A stretch of 64,000 nucleotides of DNA. Source: Neobacillus notoginsengisoli. Its GTDB lineage: Bacteria > Bacillota > Bacilli > Bacillales > Cytobacillaceae. Numbering within the stretch: position 1 is the first letter of the stretch; every line of letters begins with the position of its first letter. The translations under genes and the position numbers were made by a program. Below, in pieces: positions 63,925-64,000 of this stretch. Under the pieces are notes generated by a model, which was not told the origin of the DNA, did no database searches, and worked only from the letters and a program-made list of their open reading frames with translations. Location of the stretch: NCBI RefSeq assembly GCF_003515685.1, contig NZ_QWEG01000005.1:62001-126000 (forward strand), in the 5' to 3' direction.

Positions 63925-64000
63925 TAACAGATGCACTAGTCCGCGTCGTTCAGACAATGAACGACAAGAAAATCGGGTGAATTGCGGGGAAATCCTTAGA
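63925..64000 (+). ncRNA. Group I intron 2 in nrdJ (5' part only)
   Basis: P1 pairs exon GCGGAT (63919-63924) with GTCCGC (63939-63944), with the U63924-G63939 wobble. P2 is GTCGTTCA (63945-63952) with TGAACGAC (63958-63965). Then AAAATCGGGTGAATTGC (63969-63985) and a CTTAGA-type end (63995-64000) match the P element of intron 1 (AAAATCTCGCGAATTGC ... CTTAGA). The core and any endonuclease gene lie beyond the window. Confidence 0.82.

Noticed and set aside
63931-63945. CACTAGTCC as the P7 3' strand (S element) of intron 1
   Set aside because: It lies after the recognisable exon codons RGAQMIMLAD and is instead the P1 partner of intron 2. A better P7 partner (TAGTC at 63821-63825) exists inside intron 1.

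Overview
The window looks like a chromosomal segment of a Gram-positive, endospore-forming-type Bacillaceae (Bacillus in the wide sense). The gene order from recO to lipM follows the Bacillus subtilis yqf-yqg-yqh region almost gene for gene. Regulation is also Firmicute-like: a glycyl T-box, a tandem glycine riboswitch, PhoP, Zur and NrdR sites, and strong Shine-Dalgarno sequences with frequent TTG and GTG starts. I cannot name the species. No rRNA, tRNA, CRISPR array or prophage is visible.

Layout. 1-8000: end of recO, T-box and glyQS, ccpN, the PPDK regulator, a UPF0178 protein, and the macromolecular-synthesis pair dnaG-rpoD. 8000-16400: an acyl-CoA dehydrogenase, cytochrome c550, trmK and the Nif3-like protein, ispH, a VrrA/YqfQ-like protein, cshB and nfo. 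16400-24500: yqfT, the zinc uptake operon znuC-znuB-zur behind a Zur-type site, yqfW, a yqfX gene with an early in-frame stop, ispG, yqfZ, yqgB, yqgC and an Fe-S type fnr. 24800-34000: sodA, an MFS transporter, pbpA, and the phosphate operon pstSCAB-phoU behind a four-repeat PhoP box. 34000-43500: an unrecognised protein, rpmG, yqgN, a DUF92 protein, ldh, yqgO, gluP, yqgQ, glcK, yqgT and yqgU. 43900-52200: yqgW, yqgX, a MidA-like methyltransferase, yqgY, a cysteine-rich HTH regulator, the seven-gene comG operon for the competence pseudopilus, aroK and yqzE. 52800-61600: yqhG and yqhH (minus strand), then gcvT-gcvPA-gcvPB under a glycine riboswitch, yqhL and lipM. gcv and lipM are linked through lipoylation of GcvH. 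61700-64000: nrdJ behind paired NrdR boxes.

Three things stand out. (1) nrdJ (class II ribonucleotide reductase) is broken by two closely spaced group I introns. The first carries a LAGLIDADG endonuclease gene. Only a 30-nt exon (ten codons, RGAQMIMLAD) separates it from the second, which runs off the window. Both splice sites can be placed to the base from the P1 pairings, each with the U-G wobble. (2) A roughly 140-160 bp hairpin-ended mini-element is present three times: in the ispH 5' leader, inside a longer repeat, and inside the loop of P2 in the second aptamer of the gcv glycine riboswitch. An unoccupied copy of the same longer repeat is also in the window and shows the exact empty site. 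The element follows ATAAAG (or GAGAAAG), ends in ATAAAG and leaves no net duplication. This suggests IS200/IS605-type single-strand mobilisation, and explains how the riboswitch helix survived the insertion. (3) Several hundred-bp composite repeats occupy most of the larger intergenic gaps. They share a nested module of about 58 bp.
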